A stretch of DNA of 64,000 nucleotides from JAWPMT01 sp965267435 (GCA_965267435.1 OZ253960.1:2852001-2916000); one strand, 5' to 3'. Shown: positions 52,116 through 61,265, numbered from the stretch's first letter. A program made the numbers and translations. Notes: generated by a model from the letters alone, not told the origin.

Positions 52116-52301
52116 GTGCCGGTACCAGAACTGGTAAGTCGGTGCCAAATATACAGGGACGATCTTACACGACACCCATTGCCCTCTCTCATCGCCACAT
52201 GAGGTTCATCATTTCGACCACCACCAGGCTTTTTGAGTTGATGAGCTTTCTGTTTTCAAGCAATTTCCGTGAGTACTTGCTTATCTCGTTTTGAAAGTCG
52301 T

Positions 52302-52829
52302 TTACAATTCGTATCGCTTAGCAATGGCACCGGCCGCTTGCTGAAGGTCAAATGACTCTGAGAGAAAATAACGTGTCGCCATTCCATCCATTAACAAAAG
52401 GAGAAAAAGCGCTTCGCCTCCAGGATTCTCAAAACCCAACTTTTCAAAGGCATTGGTCAAGGCCAACTGCAGGGGCTCCATTTTATGCTCGCCGTACTGC
52501 TCCAGTTCCCACTTAATCTTGTACTGCAACTTCCAAAAATCCGCTGCGGCAGGATCCTTGATCATCTGTGGACCCAAATCCAGTGTTTTTCTAAGGACCT
52601 CCTTCGGGTCTGTTTCCAGGACGATGTCGGCAAACAATGATTTGGCTCTTTCTTCCCCTTCCGCGATGATCGCGTGCAAGAGCCCTTCTTTGTTTTCGAA
52701 GTGCCGGAATATAAGGCCCTCAGAGACACCGGCCAGCTTCGCCACCTTACTGGTGGACGTGCTCCTATAACCCTCCTTTGAAAACAGCTCCAAAGCTGAC
52801 TGCAATATCCGCTCTTGCTTCTCGGTCAT
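52302..52829 (-). CDS. TetR/AcrR family transcriptional regulator
   Basis: This 175-residue repressor has the N-terminal TetR helix-turn-helix: KQERILQSALELFSKEGYRS, TSTSKVAKLAGVSEGLIFRH and FENKEGLLHAII. The C-terminal ligand-binding domain is all-helical, with no obvious ligand. It is divergent from the rhodanese-cydAB genes across 159 bases, and a 13-nt palindrome (52845-52857) lies 15 bases upstream of its start, consistent with autoregulation and possible control of the divergent genes. Confidence 0.93.
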   Translation of the reverse strand: MTEKQERILQSALELFSKEGYRSTSTSKVAKLAGVSEGLIFRHFENKEGLLHAIIAEGEERAKSLFADIVLETDPKEVLRKTLDLGPQMIKDPAAADFWKLQYKIKWELEQYGEHKMEPLQLALTNAFEKLGFENPGGEALFLLLLMDGMATRYFLSESFDLQQAAGAIAKRYEL

Positions 52830-52844
52830 GAGTGCGTGAGTATT

Positions 52845-52857
52845 TACTTTTTAAGTA
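52845..52857. promoter_or_regulatory. Candidate TetR-type operator
   Basis: TACTT-TTT-AAGTA is a 13-nt inverted repeat with 5-base arms, 15 bases upstream of the tetR-like start codon. TetR family operators are typically longer, so this may be only the core of the site. Confidence 0.35.
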
Positions 52858-52964
52858 TAGTCACGAAATGAAAGGGAAAAGGTGTATTACTCTACAATTT
52901 TTTCCGACCGCAGTTGATGAGCAACGCTGTAACTTATGTTACTCAAAGGCAATTGGTAGTGCTG

Positions 52965-52972
52965 TACTTTTG
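52965..52972 (+). promoter_or_regulatory. Putative promoter of the rhodanese-cyd group
   Basis: TACTTTTG is an exact TAnnTTTG match, 16 bases before the ATG at 52989, inside the string GCTGTACTTTTGGG that also occurs upstream of the ExbB-like gene. A TTA/TTG-like element lies about 20-25 bases upstream. Confidence 0.5.
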
Positions 52973-52988
52973 GGCAAAAAATTAAGAA

Positions 52989-53303
52989 ATGGGAATCTTC
53001 AAAACGCTGTTTGGTGGGGGTGATAGCTCCCTATCGCAATATTTGGAAAATGGTGCTGTAGTCATTGACGTGCGATCCCCCCAGGAGTTTGCCGGCGGTC
53101 ATGTGGCGGGGTCCAAGAATATTCCTCTACAACAGATCGCATCCAGCGTCAAGCAAATTCAGAAAACCAACAAGCCTGTGATCCTTTGTTGCGCATCCGG
53201 GATGAGGAGCGGTCAGGCTGCTTCTATGCTTAAGAAGGCGGGAATAGACTGCATCAATGGTGGTGGCTGGATGAAAGTAAATAGGGCAGTAGCGGCAGCA
53301 TAA
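52989..53303 (+). CDS. Rhodanese-like domain protein
   Basis: This 104-residue single-domain rhodanese transfers sulfane sulfur or acts in thiol relay. The active-site loop is C68-A-S-G-M-R73 (VILCCASGMRSGQAA), with an extra Cys67 just before. Conserved CH2A/CH2B-type elements are VVIDVRSPQEFAGGHVAGSK and IDCINGGGWMKV. It begins 16 bases after an exact TAnnTTTG box and lies 87 bases upstream of cydA, so it may be expressed with the bd oxidase. No signal peptide is present, so it is cytoplasmic. Confidence 0.92.
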   Translation: MGIFKTLFGGGDSSLSQYLENGAVVIDVRSPQEFAGGHVAGSKNIPLQQIASSVKQIQKTNKPVILCCASGMRSGQAASMLKKAGIDCINGGGWMKVNRAVAAA

Positions 53304-53390
53304 ACTTTTTGCCGCCGATCATCATGGATGCTGTGGTAATGGATGTTAGATTCACAAAAACATCAGAACACTCCACACTAGGCTGCAACC

Positions 53391-54776
53391 ATGGATGTCG
53401 AAATCCTCTCCCGTATTCAGTTCGCCCTCACCGTATCCTTCCACTACATCTATCCCCCGCTAAGCATTGGCCTGGGGCTAATCATGGTGATACTGGAAGG
53501 CCTCTACCTGAGGACAGGGGACCGCAGCTACCATATCCTCGCTAGGTTTTGGACGAAGATATTTGCCATCACATTTGGTATCGGTGTTGCAACCGGCATC
53601 GTGATGGAATTTGAGTTTGGTACCAATTGGGCTACCTACTCACGGTACGTCGGAGATATATTTGGAAGTGCCCTCGCTGCGGAGGGCATTTTCGCTTTTG
53701 CATTGGAGAGCGGCTTTCTTGGGGTGCTTCTCTTTGGCTGGAATCGAGTGAGTGCAAGAGTCCACTTTATCTCTACATTGGGAGTCTGGCTGGGTTCAAT
53801 GTTCTCAGCTATTTGGATCGTGGTAGCCAACTCCTGGCAACAGACTCCTGCTGGCTATCATATTGTGGGTGAAGGCATCGATGCGCGCGCTGAAATCACA
53901 GACTTCTGGGCCATGGTCTTCAACCCCTCCTCGGTGGATCGTCTGTCCCATGTATGGATTGGAGCGTTCCTGGCTGGCGCATTTTTGGTGATGAGTGTCC
54001 ACGCCTGGTACCTGCTGCACGACCGTCACATCGAACTCTCAAAAAAGGCCTTCAAGATTGCATTGATCGTGGCTACAGTCAGTTCCCTCTCACAGCTGTT
54101 TACAGGGCACCGATCTGCTGACGGCGTAGCCCATAATCAACCTGCGAAGCTAGCTGCAATGGAAGGTCATTTCAGAGAGTCAGATGCCGCGGACATGTAC
54201 CTATTTGGTTGGGTGGACAAAGAGCAGGAAAAGGTCTGGGGTGTAAAACTCCCGGGAGGCCTTTCCTTCTTAATTCACCAGGATTTTGATAAGCCGGTTG
54301 AAGGATTGAAATCATTCCCGGAAGATGAGCGACCGACAGCTATCAACGCTATCTTTCAGTTTTACCACCTGATGGTTGCCATCGGTATTTTCTTGATCGC
54401 GCTTTCCCTGTATGGTGCGTTCCTCCTTTGGAAAGGTGTGCTTTTCGAACGTCGATGGTTGCTATGGATATTTGTGATCGCTGTTTTATTCCCACAGATA
54501 GCAAACCAGGTAGGTTGGTTTGCCGCAGAAATGGGAAGGCAGCCGTGGGTCGTCTATGGGCTGCTTAGAACGTCTGACGCATTGTCTAAAGTCGTCACTG
54601 CCAATCAGGTGATGTTTTCTATTGTAATGTTCTCAATCGTCTACGCCTTTCTATTTGCGTTGTTTGTCTACATGATGAACAAGAAGATCCAAAAAGGCCC
54701 GGACGAGTCTGAACTGCTGGAGCAACGCCCAACACAAGAGGGAATGGCTCAAGTTTTTCAACCTTCATCGGACTAA
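53391..54776 (+). CDS. cydA: Cytochrome bd ubiquinol oxidase subunit I
   Basis: CydA binds quinol and the haems of the high-affinity bd oxidase, which reduces oxygen to water in the inner membrane. The 461-residue protein has about nine helices. His18 (TVSFHYIYPPLSIG) matches the axial ligand of one haem, the DRLSHVWIGAFLAG histidine another, and the methionine in VGWFAAEMGRQPWVVYG the third. The Q-loop between helices 6 and 7 is short, as in non-proteobacterial forms. It is one base from cydB. No CydX-like micropeptide was found after cydB. Confidence 0.96.
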   Translation: MDVEILSRIQFALTVSFHYIYPPLSIGLGLIMVILEGLYLRTGDRSYHILARFWTKIFAITFGIGVATGIVMEFEFGTNWATYSRYVGDIFGSALAAEGIFAFALESGFLGVLLFGWNRVSARVHFISTLGVWLGSMFSAIWIVVANSWQQTPAGYHIVGEGIDARAEITDFWAMVFNPSSVDRLSHVWIGAFLAGAFLVMSVHAWYLLHDRHIELSKKAFKIALIVATVSSLSQLFTGHRSADGVAHNQPAKLAAMEGHFRESDAADMYLFGWVDKEQEKVWGVKLPGGLSFLIHQDFDKPVEGLKSFPEDERPTAINAIFQFYHLMVAIGIFLIALSLYGAFLLWKGVLFERRWLLWIFVIAVLFPQIANQVGWFAAEMGRQPWVVYGLLRTSDALSKVVTANQVMFSIVMFSIVYAFLFALFVYMMNKKIQKGPDESELLEQRPTQEGMAQVFQPSSD

Positions 54777-54777
54777 T

Positions 54778-55812
54778 ATGGACACATTCCTAGGTATAGA
54801 TTTGGCAACGTGGTGGTTTCTGGTTTTGGGGGGCGTTTTCACAGGTTATGCCATCCTCGATGGGTTTGACCTTGGAGCGGGAGCATGGCACTTGCTATTT
54901 AAGACGGATGAAGAGCGACGCATCGCTTTGAATGCAGTAGGTCCAGTATGGGATGGCAATGAAGTATGGCTCGTAATTGGTGGAGGAGCATTATTTGCCG
55001 GCTTTCCTGATGTCTACGCTACGCTTTTCTCGGCGATGTACATCCCATTTATGCTATTCCTGGTATTCCTCATTTTCAGGGCAGTATCCATAGAGTTTCG
55101 GAGCAAAGAGCCAATGGCGTGGTGGCGTCGAAGTTGGGACATCTCTTACAGTATGGCAAGTATTCTCCTGGCACTACTGCTGGGAGTCGTCTTGGGTAAT
55201 GTGCTTCAGGGCATGGACATCGGTCCGGATAAGGAATACGCCGGCAGTTGGCTGGACTTCATCAATCCCTACGCGATCTTGGTGGCTGTAACGACACTAT
55301 CGCTGTTTATGATGCATGGGGCTATCTACCTGATCATGAAGACCCAAGGAAAGCAGTTTGCCCAAATGGCCCATAATGTGAAGGTGGCGATCGGTTTTTT
55401 CATCGCCAGTTTTGCCGCCACGACCATTTATACCCTGGCCTACATCCCACACCTGTCTGACCGCTTCAGAGCGGAACCCATCTTTTTTTCACTGGCCTTG
55501 CTGGCCTTTCTTGGCATTGCCAATATTCCCAGACTGATCAGTAAACAGAAATATGGTCATGCCTTTTTCTTTTCAGGATTGACCGTCTCGCTGATGCTGA
55601 TCATTGTGGCAGTGGAACTCTATCCGACCATCATACTATCGACGATGGACCAGGCCTACTCTCTGACTGTACACAATGCCGCAGCCTCTGAGAAGTCCCT
55701 GAGGCTATTGCTGACGATCGCCGCTATCGGCACACCGCTTGTGGCATCTTATACATTTTTTGTGTTTTGGACATTCCGTGGAAAAGTGAAGATGGACGAA
55801 ACGAGTTATTGA
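54778..55812 (+). CDS. cydB: Cytochrome bd ubiquinol oxidase subunit II
   Basis: CydB is the second integral subunit of the bd oxidase and stabilises the haem assembly. The 344-residue protein has eight predicted helices and the typical start FLGIDLATWWFLVLGGVFTG followed by YAILDGFDLGAG, with GPVWDGNEVWLVIGGGALFA a few residues later. The end (GTPLVASYTFFVFWTFRGKV) is typical. It starts one base after cydA, so the two are translated together. The cydDC assembly genes are not in the window. Confidence 0.96.
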   Translation: MDTFLGIDLATWWFLVLGGVFTGYAILDGFDLGAGAWHLLFKTDEERRIALNAVGPVWDGNEVWLVIGGGALFAGFPDVYATLFSAMYIPFMLFLVFLIFRAVSIEFRSKEPMAWWRRSWDISYSMASILLALLLGVVLGNVLQGMDIGPDKEYAGSWLDFINPYAILVAVTTLSLFMMHGAIYLIMKTQGKQFAQMAHNVKVAIGFFIASFAATTIYTLAYIPHLSDRFRAEPIFFSLALLAFLGIANIPRLISKQKYGHAFFFSGLTVSLMLIIVAVELYPTIILSTMDQAYSLTVHNAAASEKSLRLLLTIAAIGTPLVASYTFFVFWTFRGKVKMDETSY

Positions 55813-56067
55813 GATCAGTTGGAGTCGAAAGCCCACAGTTTGCGATCAAACCTCAAAGAGTCATTGCCTATTGGACACCCAGGTTATCAAAAAAACTCTT
55901 TGGTCATGTTGACGTAGGAGACATAAATTACCAACTACCTCCATATTAATCGACCGCCGGTTCGTCTCCATCCACTGGAAATCACTTGATTTGCACATAA
56001 TTCTGACGAGCCACAATAAGAGTGGATTTACGCGAAGAAAAATCATTGATCTAGTAAATGAGATGCT

Positions 56068-56838
56068 ATGAAAGTTGTGATACTTGCAGGCGGTTTTGGG
56101 ACGAGACTAAGTGAAGAGACCTCCCTGCGACCAAAGCCCATGGTCGAAATTGGCGGGAAGCCGATTCTGTGGCATATCATGAAGCTTTATTCCCATCACG
56201 GTTTCAACGAATTCATCATCTGCCTAGGGTACAAAGGGTACATGATCAAGGAATACTTTTCTAATTACCTTCGGCATGAATCCGATTTGACCATTGATTT
56301 TGCTAACAATAAAACACATGTGCACTCCAGCAACGTCGAGCCTTGGAAAGTAACCTTAATTCACACAGGAGTGGATACAATGACCGGAGGAAGGATAAAG
56401 CGAATTCGGGAGTATACGGAAGGATCCACTTTTATGCTGACATACGGTGACGGTTTGTCCAATGTGGATATTCAGAAGCTACTCGAATTTCACCATGAAA
56501 GCAAAAAATCAATAACGGTCACTGCTGTCCAACCGGTTGGAAGATTTGGCGCACTGAGTATGAGCACTGACAACACCGTTTCCTCATTTGTCGAAAAGCC
56601 TCAAGGTGACGGTATGTGGATCAACGGTGGTTTTTTCGTCTGTGAGCAGGAAGTGTTTGATTACATCGAGGGGGATCCCACAATTTTCGAAAAGAACCCC
56701 TTGGAGAATTTGGCAGCAGATCAAAAAATGATAGCGTACAAGCACCAGGGATTTTGGAAACCGATGGACACTTTGAGAGATAAAACCGAATTAGAAAAGT
56801 TATGGCAGTCTGGCAGCCCGCCATGGAAAACCTGGTGA
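56068..56838 (+). CDS. rfbF: Glucose-1-phosphate cytidylyltransferase
   Basis: RfbF makes CDP-glucose from CTP and glucose-1-phosphate, the first step to CDP-3,6-dideoxyhexoses. The 256-residue protein has the nucleotidyltransferase signature KVVILAGGFGTRLSEETSLR, then PKPMVEIGGKPILWHIMKLY, YGDGLSNVDIQKL and NGGFFVCEQEVFDYIEGD. Length and motifs are typical. It opens a cluster of five overlapping or nearly overlapping genes, with rfbG one base downstream. There is a 255-base gap upstream from cydB in which no terminator or promoter was clear. Confidence 0.95.
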   Translation: MKVVILAGGFGTRLSEETSLRPKPMVEIGGKPILWHIMKLYSHHGFNEFIICLGYKGYMIKEYFSNYLRHESDLTIDFANNKTHVHSSNVEPWKVTLIHTGVDTMTGGRIKRIREYTEGSTFMLTYGDGLSNVDIQKLLEFHHESKKSITVTAVQPVGRFGALSMSTDNTVSSFVEKPQGDGMWINGGFFVCEQEVFDYIEGDPTIFEKNPLENLAADQKMIAYKHQGFWKPMDTLRDKTELEKLWQSGSPPWKTW

Positions 56839-56839
56839 A

Positions 56840-57934
56840 ATGAAACAAGAAAGTCTCACACTTATTAAAAATGCCTATGCAGGCAAAAAGGTATTCTTGA
56901 CTGGCCACACCGGATTCAAAGGGTCTTGGATGACCATCTGGCTTGAGCTCCTGGGGGCTCGGGTCATGGGCTACGCTTTGGAGTCCGAAGGGGAAATTCC
57001 TCTTTACTTTTCTATTAGCGGTGATAAACACTGTCATTCGGTAATTGGAGACATTCGCGATAAGGGGAACCTTGAAAAACAACTCTTGAAGTTCCAACCT
57101 GATTTTGTTTTTCACCTGGCAGCCCAACCACTCGTAAGAAAGTCTTACACGTCGCCCTTGGAAACCTACGAGACTAACGTCATGGGAACTGCCAATTTGT
57201 TGGATGCTGTCAGAGGCCTTAATCATCCGTGCACGGTCGTGATCATTACTACCGATAAAGTGTATTTAAACAACGAGTGGATATACCCATATCGAGAAAA
57301 TGAGCCCTTGGGGGGATACGACCCTTACAGTGCGAGCAAAGCGGCTTGCGAACTAGTGGTGTCCTCTTATCGAGATAGCTTCTTTAACCGCAATGAAGTT
57401 GACAAACACGGCATTGGTCTGGCTTCTGCTCGGTCAGGTAATGTGATTGGAGGTGGCGATTGGTCTGAAGATCGAATTGTCCCGGACATCATACGATCAT
57501 TTCAAGGTGGCAAAGAACTTGTGATCAGGAATCCAGAAGCCACTCGACCATGGCAGTATGTGTTGGATCCTCTGGCCGGATACTTAATCCTTGCTGCCAA
57601 TCTTGAGAATGATCCGCATCGCTATGGGGGTCCGTGGAATTTTGGACCCAGAGTGGAAGATGGTTTGACTGTAAGGGAGTTGGTGGAAGTGGCCAGACAG
57701 CATTTTCCAGAAGGAAGAGTTCAGTATATGAAGAGCCATAAGGAACCACATGAGGCAAAACTCCTGATGCTCGATTCAAGTAAATCCTTCTCCGAACTTG
57801 GTTGGCGATCAATTTATTCAAGCCAGATGGCTATGGCTCACACGGTCAAATGGTACGAAGAATGCAATACTGCCAATGCGTATGAACTTTGTAAGAGGGA
57901 GATTGAAAAATTCCAGACTTGGAAAGCATCTTAG
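56840..57934 (+). CDS. rfbG: CDP-glucose 4,6-dehydratase
   Basis: RfbG converts CDP-glucose to CDP-4-keto-6-deoxyglucose with bound NAD+. The 364-residue short-chain dehydrogenase-type enzyme has the Rossmann motif VFLTGHTGFKGSWMTIWLEL, HLAAQPLVRKSY, and the catalytic YxxxK in YDPYSASKAACELVVSSYRD, with the TTDKVY block for the threonine/aspartate pair. The length fits the family. It is one base after rfbF and overlaps the next gene by 16 bases, consistent with one transcript. Confidence 0.94.
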   Translation: MKQESLTLIKNAYAGKKVFLTGHTGFKGSWMTIWLELLGARVMGYALESEGEIPLYFSISGDKHCHSVIGDIRDKGNLEKQLLKFQPDFVFHLAAQPLVRKSYTSPLETYETNVMGTANLLDAVRGLNHPCTVVIITTDKVYLNNEWIYPYRENEPLGGYDPYSASKAACELVVSSYRDSFFNRNEVDKHGIGLASARSGNVIGGGDWSEDRIVPDIIRSFQGGKELVIRNPEATRPWQYVLDPLAGYLILAANLENDPHRYGGPWNFGPRVEDGLTVRELVEVARQHFPEGRVQYMKSHKEPHEAKLLMLDSSKSFSELGWRSIYSSQMAMAHTVKWYEECNTANAYELCKREIEKFQTWKAS

Positions 57935-58791
57935 TAACAGGGGCAACTGGATTTGTCGGTAGCCATCTGGTCCGACGATTAATCCACCAAGGGTACGATA
58001 CGAGTATTACGGTGAGGGAGTCGAGTGATTTGTGGCGGCTAGAGAAGGTCCATCAACACCTCCACTTAGTCAGCATCCATGATCTCGAGCGTGAGTTTTC
58101 GAAAAGGAAATTTCAATGTATCATTCACTGTGCCACAAATTACGGTGGCAAGGAAGCGGAGACCTCAAGCGTTTTTAATGACAATCTGGTTTGGCCCCTG
58201 GAGCTAATCGGTCTGGGAAGCAGATTTGGTCTAGAGCTTTTTATCAATACCGATACTTTTTATAGCAAGAATGGCGAGATATATGAACATCTGCCCAATT
58301 ACACCCTTTCCAAGAAGTTTCTGGACCAGGTCCTCCGGGTCCATCGAATGAAGACCTTATCACTGCGGTTAGAACACGTCTATGGCCCCATGGATGCCTC
58401 CGGTAAATTTGTAGGTTCAATGATTTCAAAACTTCGAGAAGGAGTGCCTGAAATCGAACTTACTGATGGTCAACAGAAGAGGGATTTTGTTTATGTGGAA
58501 GACGTAGCTGAAGCATACATAAAAGTATTGTCCCAATCCTCTTCGCTTGGAAACTATGAGGAAATTGAAGTTGGCACTGGGAAAAGCTCGAGTATTCGAC
58601 AACTAGTAGAGTCGATAAAGGCACTCTTGAGGAATGAACATACCCGCCTGACTTGGGGAGCTTTACCAAGAAGACAAAACGAATTCGAGGAATCTCGTGC
58701 CGACATTAATAAATTGGCAGCGCTGGGTTGGGAAGCCAAAACAAGTCTGAAAGAGGGTTTGCAAAAGACAATTAATTGGAGCTATGTTTGA
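57919..58791 (+). CDS. NAD-dependent epimerase/reductase of CDP-dideoxyhexose synthesis
   Basis: This 290-residue SDR-type protein begins at a TTG that overlaps rfbG by 16 bases. The cofactor motif is ILVTGATGFVGSHLVRRLIH and the catalytic YxxxK lies in NYTLSKKFLDQV. By position between rfbG and rfbH it is the best candidate for the 4-keto reductase that completes CDP-abequose, CDP-paratose or a related sugar (RfbJ/RfbS-like), but the product cannot be told from sequence. The characteristic threonine preceding the tyrosine motif is present as FINTDTFYSK. It overlaps rfbH by eight bases. Confidence 0.8.
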   Translation: MESILVTGATGFVGSHLVRRLIHQGYDTSITVRESSDLWRLEKVHQHLHLVSIHDLEREFSKRKFQCIIHCATNYGGKEAETSSVFNDNLVWPLELIGLGSRFGLELFINTDTFYSKNGEIYEHLPNYTLSKKFLDQVLRVHRMKTLSLRLEHVYGPMDASGKFVGSMISKLREGVPEIELTDGQQKRDFVYVEDVAEAYIKVLSQSSSLGNYEEIEVGTGKSSSIRQLVESIKALLRNEHTRLTWGALPRRQNEFEESRADINKLAALGWEAKTSLKEGLQKTINWSYV

Positions 58792-60085
58792 AAATTTTGA
58801 CAAAAGCCTGCAGTCCGATCTTGAAAGGATTGCAGCGTCTAAGTTAAAGAGGAAGATCATCCCAGGAGTAGACTACATTCCGGTCACCGGCAAGGTAGTT
58901 ACCAAAGAGGATCTACTCTATGGGATTGACGCGGTGTTGGATGGGTGGTTAACGGCTGGCAGATATTCTAAAAGATTTGAAGAGCGACTCGCCGAATATA
59001 TGGGATGCCGGTCGGCGTTGCTCGTGAACTCTGGCTCCTCTGCCAACCTGACTGCGTTCTATGCGCTTACTTCCCCCAAACTGAAAGAGCGAAGGATTAT
59101 GCCTGGTGACGAGGTAATTACTGTCGCCGCGGGTTTCCCCACAACCGTCAATCCAATCATCCAGGCTGGGGCGATACCTGTGGTCCTAGACATCGATATC
59201 CCCACCTACAATATCGACTCATCGCGAATAGAGGAGGCTATCACTGAAAAGACCAAGGCCATCATGATTGCCCATACCCTGGGAAATCCATTTGACCTCG
59301 AAAGTATCTCAGGGCTTGCCAAGAAACACAATCTTTGGTTAATTGAGGACAATTGCGATGCATTGGGTGCAGAATATGCTGGACGGAAAACTGGAACTTT
59401 CGGAGACCTAGCAACATTGTCGTTCTACCCGGCACACCATATCACCATGGGTGAAGGAGGAGCTGTCCTGATCAACAATGCCAAACTGAAGAAGATCGCC
59501 GAGAGCTTTCGGGATTGGGGCAGAGATTGCTATTGTGAGCCTGGCGTGGACAATACCTGTCAAAGGAGATTCGAATGGCAGCTCGGCCAGTTACCTAGGG
59601 GCTATGACCACAAGTACACCTACTCGCACATTGGATTCAATCTCAAAGTGACAGATACTCAAGCCGCCATAGGGCTGAGTCAACTGGAGAAAGCAGATGA
59701 GTTTATCAAGATAAGGCGCCAGAATCACGAGCGTTTTCTCGAACTCATGCAGCCTCTCGAAGAGTATTTTATCCTGCCTCAGGCAACTGCCAACTCCTAC
59801 CCCAGCTGGTTCGGCTTCATGCTGACCGTCAGAAAAGAAACCGGTAGAGACAGAAATGAGCTTGTGCGCTATCTGGAAGATAAAAAGATAGGAACAAGAC
59901 TACTGTTCGCCGGTAACCTTACAAAACAGCCAGCGTATTCAGAGACGCCATTCAAAATTATCGGCGATTTGGAAAATACTGATCTTGTTATGAACGATTC
60001 CTTCTGGTTGGGTGTCTGGCCCGGACTAGATGAGGCGCACTTGGAATATATGGTGGAGCAGCTGGGTAAGTACTTTGACAAATAA
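58784..60085 (+). CDS. rfbH: CDP-4-keto-6-deoxyglucose 3-dehydrase (E1)
   Basis: RfbH is a PMP- and [2Fe-2S]-dependent dehydrase that removes the 3-hydroxyl, with electrons from an E3 reductase. The 433-residue protein matches well-studied E1: His218 in SFYPAHHITMGEGGA replaces the usual PLP lysine, and cysteines 191, 249, 251 and 259 show the exact C-x57-C-x1-C-x7-C spacing of the cluster ligands. The PMP-binding stretch LLVNSGSSANLTAFYAL is intact. The protein overlaps the reductase gene by eight bases and the GT2 start by one. The E3 gene (rfbI/ddhD) is not in this window. Confidence 0.95.
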   Translation: MFENFDKSLQSDLERIAASKLKRKIIPGVDYIPVTGKVVTKEDLLYGIDAVLDGWLTAGRYSKRFEERLAEYMGCRSALLVNSGSSANLTAFYALTSPKLKERRIMPGDEVITVAAGFPTTVNPIIQAGAIPVVLDIDIPTYNIDSSRIEEAITEKTKAIMIAHTLGNPFDLESISGLAKKHNLWLIEDNCDALGAEYAGRKTGTFGDLATLSFYPAHHITMGEGGAVLINNAKLKKIAESFRDWGRDCYCEPGVDNTCQRRFEWQLGQLPRGYDHKYTYSHIGFNLKVTDTQAAIGLSQLEKADEFIKIRRQNHERFLELMQPLEEYFILPQATANSYPSWFGFMLTVRKETGRDRNELVRYLEDKKIGTRLLFAGNLTKQPAYSETPFKIIGDLENTDLVMNDSFWLGVWPGLDEAHLEYMVEQLGKYFDK

Positions 60086-61059
60086 TGACTATGAGCCAAG
60101 AACTTTCACTTACTATCGGCATACCGACCTACAAGCGGAAAGAGCAGATCCTCAGCAGGGTACAGGAACACCTGGACTCCCCCTATTGCAACAAAATCCA
60201 ACTTCTGGTGATAGATAACCACTCCCCAGATGGAACTTACGAAGAACTTGTTGAGAGATTTGAAGAAAAGTCGGTGAAGCTATACAAACAACGAGAGAAC
60301 GTCGGGTTTGCATTGAACTTGATTTCACTTTTTGAGAAGTGTCCAACGAAGTATTTGCTCATCCTATCAGACGAGGACAAGGTTGATTATTCACCTATGG
60401 ATGAGTTTCTTTGCTTTTTGAACGATCATAAGCCTTACGTAGTGTCGCCAATTGCCCTTATAGATGGTAAGGATTATCGTGGTGTTAGAGAAGATCGACT
60501 CATTAGACCTGAAGAATTCAGGTTAGTGAGTAACTATATGTCAGGGGTCACCTACAATGTACCAGCCCTAAAAGATGCTATCCCCTCACTCAAGAAATGG
60601 GTACATGAAAAAAGTCAGGCTGCGATGCTTTACCCTCAAGTATTGCTTTCGACATACCTGATGACTATGGGTCCATGCTACTGGTATGGAAAGGGGTTGA
60701 CGATGAAAACCGCCCAACTCGAAAGTCACATGAACAGGGACAATGGGACATACTATTTTCTCAATGCAAGATGGGAAGAGTTCAAAGCATTCCTCCATTT
60801 TTTTGATAATTTCAAGTTTCAGGGACAATCTGCAGAAGCCATTGTTGACGAAATGAGATCGTCACATTTGAAGTCCCTGAAAAAGATGCTCACAAGAAGC
60901 ATTATATCCGAGTGCACTGATTACAAACCCGTTCTTAAAGCTGAGTTTAGCAATTGGTTGGACCTCAATACACTCAGCCCCGTGAAGAAAAGACTCATAA
61001 ACTACATCCGTCGTCCGCCTAACCCTGTTAGAGCCCTAATGAACAAGTTTAGGGGTTAG
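60085..61059 (+). CDS. Glycosyltransferase family 2 protein
   Basis: This 324-residue GT-A enzyme begins LTIGIPTYKRKEQILSRV, has VIDNHSPDGTYEELV, and a D-x-D-like LILSDEDKVDYSP for the metal/nucleotide site. The catalytic domain is followed by a mixed helical region and a basic C-terminus, so it is cytoplasmic and membrane-associated at most. Its start overlaps the rfbH stop, so it is probably expressed with the CDP-sugar genes and may transfer the 3,6-dideoxyhexose or a neighbouring sugar to a lipopolysaccharide or glycan. The acceptor is unknown. Confidence 0.88.
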   Translation: MTMSQELSLTIGIPTYKRKEQILSRVQEHLDSPYCNKIQLLVIDNHSPDGTYEELVERFEEKSVKLYKQRENVGFALNLISLFEKCPTKYLLILSDEDKVDYSPMDEFLCFLNDHKPYVVSPIALIDGKDYRGVREDRLIRPEEFRLVSNYMSGVTYNVPALKDAIPSLKKWVHEKSQAAMLYPQVLLSTYLMTMGPCYWYGKGLTMKTAQLESHMNRDNGTYYFLNARWEEFKAFLHFFDNFKFQGQSAEAIVDEMRSSHLKSLKKMLTRSIISECTDYKPVLKAEFSNWLDLNTLSPVKKRLINYIRRPPNPVRALMNKFRG

Positions 61060-61118
61060 AAGCTGGAACCAGTCAATAGCTCGGTAATTGGAGGTGGAGA
61101 TGTAGCTTTTTGATATGA

Positions 61119-61265
61119 CGGATCGGCTTGCCTTTTTGGTATTTCAACGTAGTTTGTGGTACACTATTGGTGATCCTGGGTATTGCAACCGCCGTCCTCA
61201 CCATCACAGGATTTATCAACTTCTGTCCCCTCTATGCGGCCCTGGGTATTAAGACCAGAACGTGA
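61119..61265 (+). pseudogene. DUF2892 (YgaP-like membrane protein) remnant
   Basis: In one frame this encodes FNVVCGTLLVILGIATAVLT followed by ITGFINFCPLYAALGIKT, the second membrane helix and the diagnostic GFxxFCPLYxxLGI end of DUF2892 proteins. A TGA at 61116-61118 blocks the frame upstream, and the first half (usually starting KKNMG) is missing. A TTG at 61128 could still start a 45-residue product, so a shortened functional gene is possible; I consider a 5'-deleted remnant more likely. Confidence 0.55.

Noticed and set aside
55767..55949. Plus-strand frame overlapping the cydB end as a CydX-like gene
   Set aside because: It lacks the single hydrophobic helix of CydX and overlaps cydB in another frame.
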